Source: Pseudomonadota bacterium
GTDB lineage: Bacteria; Pseudomonadota; Alphaproteobacteria; Sphingomonadales; Sphingomonadaceae
DNA: 8,472 bases
Reading direction: 5' to 3'
Assembly (NCBI GenBank): GCA_023417515.1
Contig: JAEZFL010000080.1
Location: 1 to 8,472, forward strand
Below the pieces are notes generated by a model, which saw nothing but the letters and a program-made list of their open reading frames with translations, did not search any database and had not been told where the DNA came from. How positions within the stretch are numbered: the stretch's first letter is position 1; the number at the start of each line of letters is the position of its first letter. Of this stretch, positions 5,753 to 8,472 are shown one piece after another. A program made the translations under genes and the position numbers.

Positions 5753-6313
5753 TCACGCGGCCATCATGCAGGCCGGGCGCGGCATGGCGGGTACCTTTGC
5801 CGTAAATTCCAGCTCCAGCTCGGCGCATTCGGCCTCGCCGCCGCGGCCGGCGCTGAAGCGTGAGCGGACCGCGCCGGCCGGCCGGAAGCCGAGCTTGCGA
5901 AGCACCCGGCCCGACGCCGGATTGTCGATGAAATGGCCGGCAACCAGCCGCCGAAGCCGCAAGCTGTTGCAGGCGAAGCCGATCATCGCGCGTCCCGCCT
6001 CGGTCGCGAAGCCGCGGTTCCAGTAGGGGCGGGCGATCCAGTAGCCGAGCTCGACCTCGCCGTCGGGGGTGTCGTGGATCCCGATCGCTCCGACCAGGAG
6101 CGGTGCGCCATCGGTGCGCAGGAAGATCAGCGAGGCCGGCCGCGTCGACACGCGCTCGCGCATGACGAAGGCCTCGGCATGTTCGGGAAGATAGGGCCAG
6201 GGCGCGGTCGCGAGGTTGCGGACGATGACCTCGTCGGCGATCGCGGCGAACAAGGCGGGGGCGTCCTCGGCCCAGGCGGGCCGGAGCAGCAGTCTGTCGG
6301 TCCTTGCGAACAT
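5753..6313 (-). CDS. GNAT-family N-acetyltransferase (RimJ/RimL-like)
   Basis: A 186-residue acetyltransferase of the GNAT_3 type, which moves an acetyl group from acetyl-CoA to a primary amine. The N-terminus TDRLLLRPAWAEDAPALFA is the usual first strand and helix. GAIGIHD and ELGYWIARPYWNRGFATEAG (about 89-107) form the central strand and the acetyl-CoA pyrophosphate loop (WNRGFATE). DNPASGRVLRKLGF (130-143) is the typical C-terminal 'N-S-VLxKLGF' motif. The substrate cannot be read from sequence; protein N-termini, ribosomal proteins or small amines are all possible. The ATG at 6311-6313 is preceded by AGGGAGA at good spacing. A GNAT gene at this place downstream of rpmA is a common alphaproteobacterial arrangement, in my recollection. 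The strong terminator after rpmA implies it needs its own promoter or read-through. Confidence 0.9.
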   Translation of the reverse strand: MFARTDRLLLRPAWAEDAPALFAAIADEVIVRNLATAPWPYLPEHAEAFVMRERVSTRPASLIFLRTDGAPLLVGAIGIHDTPDGEVELGYWIARPYWNRGFATEAGRAMIGFACNSLRLRRLVAGHFIDNPASGRVLRKLGFRPAGAVRSRFSAGRGGEAECAELELEFTAKVPAMPRPACMMAA

Positions 6314-6380
6314 GCTCTTCTCCCTTCCGCCGCCGCCCGTGCCCGCACTGGGTGACGGTCCGGCGACATTTCGATGAGGG

Positions 6381-6418
6381 AGAAAAAAGAAAGGGAGAGG
6401 GGGCTGCCCCTCTCCCTC
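6381..6418 (-). terminator. Rho-independent terminator of the rplU-rpmA operon
   Basis: On the minus strand an 11-base perfect stem (AGGGAGAGGGG with its complement, 6392-6402 and 6407-6417) with a four-base loop is followed by TTCTTTTTTC (6382-6391). This is a textbook intrinsic terminator about 65 bases after the rpmA stop. Confidence 0.9.
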
Positions 6419-6484
6419 ATCTGGTCCCGCTTGGTGGACCCTTCGGAGCTGCCCCTTCCTGGAACAGCCCTTTCTCGACCGTTC

Positions 6485-6760
6485 CTATTCCGCCGCCTCG
6501 GCCATAAAAATCGGCTCGACACAGACGAACTTGCGCCCAAGGCGGCCCGCGCGGAACGCAACGGTGCCTTCGGTGAGCGCGAAGAGGGTATGGTCTTTGC
6601 CCATGCCGACATTCTCGCCGGCATAGAATTTGGTCCCGCGCTGACGCACGAGGATGTTGCCGGCGAGGACGTTCTCGCCGCCGAACTTCTTCACGCCGAG
6701 ACGGCGGCCGGCGCTGTCGCGACCGTTGCGTGAGGAACCGCCTGCTTTCTTATGTGCCAT
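6485..6760 (-). CDS. rpmA: 50S ribosomal protein bL27
   Basis: A 91-residue ribosomal protein whose N-terminal tail reaches the peptidyl-transferase centre. The sequence MAHKKAGGSSRNGRDS, then GRRLGVKKFGG and AGNILVRQRGTKFYAG, is the canonical bL27 signature. The protein begins directly with MAHKK, so it lacks the cleavable N-terminal extension seen in Firmicutes. Length is normal. It lies 36 bases downstream of rplU on the same strand, forming the classic rplU-rpmA operon, and is followed by a strong terminator. No clear Shine-Dalgarno is visible; only GAGAGTAGAG-like purines lie upstream. Confidence 0.98.
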   Translation of the reverse strand: MAHKKAGGSSRNGRDSAGRRLGVKKFGGENVLAGNILVRQRGTKFYAGENVGMGKDHTLFALTEGTVAFRAGRLGRKFVCVEPIFMAEAAE

Positions 6761-6796
6761 GGCTCTAAGCTCTACTCTCTAAATCTTCAGGCTTGG

Positions 6797-7351
6797 TTAT
6801 TCGCCTTTGCCGGCGCCCTTAGCAGGCGCGGCCTTCTTCGTCGATGCCTTCTTGGGCGCATCCGCCTTGGCAGCGGTCGCGGCCTTCTTCGTCGGTTCGG
6901 CCGGCTTGGCGTCGGCCTTGGCTGTTTCCTTCTTCGCCTTGGCCTTGGCCGGCGTGTCGATCTGGCCCTCGGCGCCCTCGACCTTCAGCGGCGCGTCCTG
7001 AGCGACCGGAGCGTCGGCCTTGGCCTTCTTCGGAGCGGCCTTCTTCTCGGCCTTCTGGTCGCCGATCGCGGTGATGCGAAGGATCGTGTACTGCTGGCGG
7101 TGGCCCTTCTTGCGCCGGTAATTGTGGCGGCGGCGCTTCTTGAAGACGACGACCTTCTCGCCCTTGGCCTGGGCGATGATCTCGGCCGACACGGTGACGT
7201 TGCCGGCCTTCACGTCGGCGCCTTCGCCGGCGAGCAGCACGTCGTCCAGAGTGACGCTGTCGCCAGCTTCGCCGGCGATCTTCTCAACGGCGATCTTGTC
7301 TCCGGCGGCGACGCGATATTGCTTGCCGCCCGTGCGCACGACTGCGAACAT
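6797..7351 (-). CDS. rplU: 50S ribosomal protein bL21 with a long Ala/Lys-rich C-terminal tail
   Basis: A 184-residue bL21, which binds 23S rRNA in the large subunit. The core (about 1-98) starts MFAVVRTGGKQYRVAAGDKI and includes the basic FKKRRRHNYRRKKGHRQQYT segment (70-89) that contacts rRNA. Residues 99-184 form a low-complexity tail rich in Ala, Lys and Pro (KKAAPKKAKADAP, KKASTKKAAPAKGAGKGE), whereas typical bL21 is about 100-105 residues. Similar extensions occur in other alphaproteobacteria from memory; the tail is probably disordered. The start at 7349-7351 is chosen because MFAVV is the conserved bL21 N-terminus and GGAAAGAG stands just upstream. A longer in-frame start at 7447 would add 32 residues that overlap the promoter and is rejected. 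First gene of the rplU-rpmA unit. Confidence 0.97.
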   Translation of the reverse strand: MFAVVRTGGKQYRVAAGDKIAVEKIAGEAGDSVTLDDVLLAGEGADVKAGNVTVSAEIIAQAKGEKVVVFKKRRRHNYRRKKGHRQQYTILRITAIGDQKAEKKAAPKKAKADAPVAQDAPLKVEGAEGQIDTPAKAKAKKETAKADAKPAEPTKKAATAAKADAPKKASTKKAAPAKGAGKGE

Positions 7352-7418
7352 GGGCTCTTTCCACTTGAGGTCAAAATAGCTTGCCCGCGCAGGACAGGCC
7401 CAGCGCGGGAAAGCGCCG

Positions 7419-7447
7419 CAGGTAGATGCGGGGTCTGTTTGTGTCAA
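7419..7447 (-). promoter_or_regulatory. Candidate sigma-70 type promoter of rplU-rpmA
   Basis: On the minus strand a perfect TTGACA (7447-7442) is followed after 16-17 bases by CTACCT/TACCTG (7425-7419). This would start transcription roughly 60 bases before the rplU start codon. The match to -35 is exact and that to -10 is moderate, as is usual in this group. Confidence 0.6.
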
Positions 7448-7464
7448 CCGGCTAGTGGCCGGTT
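7446..7464. repeat. Inverted repeat between hspQ and the rplU promoter
   Basis: AACCGGC and GCCGGTT form a perfect seven-base stem around TAGTG, abutting and slightly overlapping the rplU -35 hexamer. It may end the hspQ message, as it lies just after its stop, or bind a regulator of rplU. No T-run follows, so a plain terminator is not certain. Confidence 0.45.
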
Positions 7465-7472
7465 CGAGGGCC

Positions 7473-7835
7473 TTAGTGACGCAATTGGCGCTTCAGGCGG
7501 TAGCGGGCGCCGTCGCGGCCGTCGAACATGCCCGCGATCGCCGGGTGCTCGACGGGCGCCAGGTCGCCGTCCGCCTCTAGATTCTGCTGGCTGACATAGG
7601 CGATGTAGCTGGAATCCGAATTCTCGGCGAGGAGATGGTAATAAGGCTGGTCTTTGGGCGGACGCGCATCCTCCGGGATCGACTGATACCATTCCTCGCT
7701 GTTGGCGAAGACCGGATCGACGTCGAACACGACTCCGCGGAAATCGAACAGCCGGTGGCGCACCACGTCGCCGATCGCGAAGCGCGCATGGGCGACGCTC
7801 GGCGGCTCCGGGTTGGTGTCGTCATATTCGGTCAT
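7473..7835 (-). CDS. hspQ: Heat-shock protein HspQ (YccV-like)
   Basis: A 120-residue protein of the HspQ/YccV family, described in enterobacteria as a hemimethylated-DNA-binding heat-shock protein and as a specificity enhancer of the Lon protease. The domain covers about residues 18-104. Characteristic stretches are FAIGDVVRHRLFDFRGVVFDVDP, EEWYQSIPEDARPPKDQPYYHLL and SSYIAYVSQQNL. The C-terminal 15 residues are basic (RYRLKRQLRH). The ATG at 7833-7835 gives a short acidic leader MTEYDDTNPEPP. No obvious ribosome site or heat-shock promoter is visible. It lies upstream of rplU on the same strand, separated by 121 bases with a separate promoter, so it is probably an independent unit. Confidence 0.93.
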   Translation of the reverse strand: MTEYDDTNPEPPSVAHARFAIGDVVRHRLFDFRGVVFDVDPVFANSEEWYQSIPEDARPPKDQPYYHLLAENSDSSYIAYVSQQNLEADGDLAPVEHPAIAGMFDGRDGARYRLKRQLRH

Positions 7836-8006
7836 GCGCTCAATCTAGGCGCGTGCGGCGGACCGAACAAGGAAGCAGCGCCGAAGCGTTGGCGAGACCG
7901 CCCTCGACTTTGCTCGGACAGGCTTGGCAAGCCCAATTGCTTGGTTTAGAGCGCGCCGCTCATTCGGCCCGGCTCCCGCCTCGAGGGAGCCGCAATGAGC
8001 CCTCGC
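7836..8006. other. Intergenic region between hspQ and tRNA-Ser, with a possible tRNA promoter
   Basis: No credible gene is seen. On the plus strand TTGGCA (7924-7929) and TAGAGC (7947-7952) are separated by 17 bases and could be the tRNA promoter, about 55 bases upstream of the mature tRNA. A perfect hairpin GGCTCCC/GGGAGCC with a seven-base loop lies at about 7971-7991, within the probable precursor leader. Confidence 0.35.
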
Positions 8007-8096
8007 GGAGAGGTGCCGGAGTGGTCGAACGGGGCGGTCTCGAAAACCGTTGAGCCCGCAAGGGTTCCGAGGGTTCGAATCCCTCCCTCTCCGCCA
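8007..8096 (+). tRNA. tRNA-Ser (anticodon CGA), reads UCG codons
   Basis: A 90-base class II tRNA. The acceptor GGAGAGG (8007-8013) pairs perfectly with CCTCTCC (8086-8092), followed by discriminator G and an encoded CCA (8094-8096). The anticodon stem GCGGT/ACCGT encloses the loop CTCGAAA with anticodon CGA at 8041-8043. A long variable arm (about 8051-8069, TGAGCCCGCAAGGGTTCCG) is diagnostic of serine/leucine tRNAs. The T arm contains GGTTCGAATCC. All parts are intact. Confidence 0.97.
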
Positions 8097-8472
8097 CTGA
8101 CCTGAACGGTCATTCTCCGTCACGGAGATCCTCACGAAAATCCCCGCAGAACTGCGGCGCTTCGGGTGGCCAAACAGTGTTTCGCGCGCCGTTGGCCGGC
8201 CTTTCTCCAGAGAATTTCCGGCGATTTCTAGCGGTAGTCTCTGGTGCTCGCCCCCACACCCTTTCCCTTTGCGCGGCTTACCGGGAATTTGTAGCAGCCG
8301 GGTGGTGGGTCCGCTGCTACGTCCGAATTGCGCCTTCGTGGGCTCGAACCGGATTCCACATGAGTTCAGTGAATGGCCGAGATTGGAAAGAGCCCGGACG
8401 GGCCTGCGGCGGCTGATGGCCTGCCGGGCTCCGGCTGCGCCATCCAGCGGCGGACGATTGTCCTTGTCGGCC
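8097..8472. other. Region after tRNA-Ser with no recognised gene but strong inverted repeats
   Basis: No reading frame here resembles a known protein; the longest plus-strand frame (79 codons, 8177-8416) lacks a ribosome site and any family resemblance. It looks less GC-rich than the flanking genes. Two inverted repeats stand out. GTAGCAGC/GCTGCTAC (8291-8298 with 8313-8320) is perfect over eight bases with a 14-base loop. GAGCCCGG/CCGGGCTC (8390-8397 with 8424-8431) is also perfect and extends through a short mismatch into GGCC/GGCC. No integrase or second copy of the tRNA 3' end is visible in the window. Confidence 0.4.

Noticed and set aside
4794..5828. A 344-codon minus-strand open frame
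   Set aside because: It is antisense to the ferritin-like hydrolase, whose metal-ligand motifs identify the real strand.
7352..7447. A longer L21 starting at 7447
   Set aside because: The extra 32 residues precede the conserved MFAVV start and overlap the candidate promoter. A good ribosome site precedes the start at 7351.
7845..8135. A 96-codon minus-strand frame containing GRDSNPR
   Set aside because: This is the familiar artefact of translating the complement of a tRNA-Ser gene; the tRNA at 8007-8096 explains it.
8331..8362. A T-arm-like GGTTCGAGCCC on the minus strand suggesting a second tRNA
   Set aside because: The flanking bases do not form a T stem, and no acceptor or anticodon arm can be built around it.
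8177..8416. A 79-codon plus-strand frame after the tRNA
   Set aside because: It has no ribosome site, no recognisable family and overlaps the strong inverted repeats. It is kept as unexplained sequence, not called a gene.
1..8472. A complete Pycsar defence operon, CRISPR array, transposase or integrase
   Set aside because: No cyclase gene, no regularly spaced repeat array, and no transposase or integrase motifs were found on either strand.

Overview
The window is high-GC DNA, densely packed with genes, mostly on the minus strand. It carries a bacterial serine palmitoyltransferase with its own acyl carrier protein, an obgE gene, an rplU-rpmA pair, hspQ and palindromic intergenic repeats of a kind common in sphingomonads. 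Together these point to an alphaproteobacterium of the Sphingomonadales (Sphingomonas, Sphingomicrobium or a relative). This taxonomic call is inferred from gene content, not from a database search.

Region 1 (1-2835) concerns sphingolipids. It holds the first 294 codons of spt (cut by the window edge), a dedicated acyl carrier protein upstream of it, and an NAD(P)-dependent epimerase/dehydratase that is a candidate ceramide reductase. Lying in the opposite direction between them is a three-helix membrane protein resembling the Pycsar effector family (PycTM, formerly DUF5706). No cyclase gene is visible next to it. The 140 bases between the ACP and spt hold a complex palindromic repeat whose arms could pair with the spt ribosome binding site.

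Region 2 (2851-6313) contains obgE, then palindromic repeats, then a tetR-family regulator whose stop codon overlaps the start of a 50-residue remnant of a VOC/glyoxalase-type gene. Divergent from the regulator is a ferritin-like 'metal-dependent hydrolase' (PF10118 type). A GNAT acetyltransferase follows on the minus strand. The regulator/hydrolase module appears to sit inside the widely conserved rplU-rpmA-(GNAT)-obgE arrangement.

Region 3 (6381-7835) is housekeeping: rplU and rpmA, with a visible promoter and a strong rho-independent terminator, then hspQ. Ribosomal protein L21 carries an 86-residue Ala/Lys-rich tail.

Region 4 (7836-8472) has a complete tRNA-Ser(CGA) with encoded CCA. It is followed by about 375 bases with no convincing gene but several strong inverted repeats.

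No CRISPR array, transposase, integrase or rRNA gene was seen. The most unusual points are the orphan PycTM-like protein in a sphingolipid locus, the attenuator-like pairing possibilities before spt, and the internally deleted VOC gene still coupled to its regulator.
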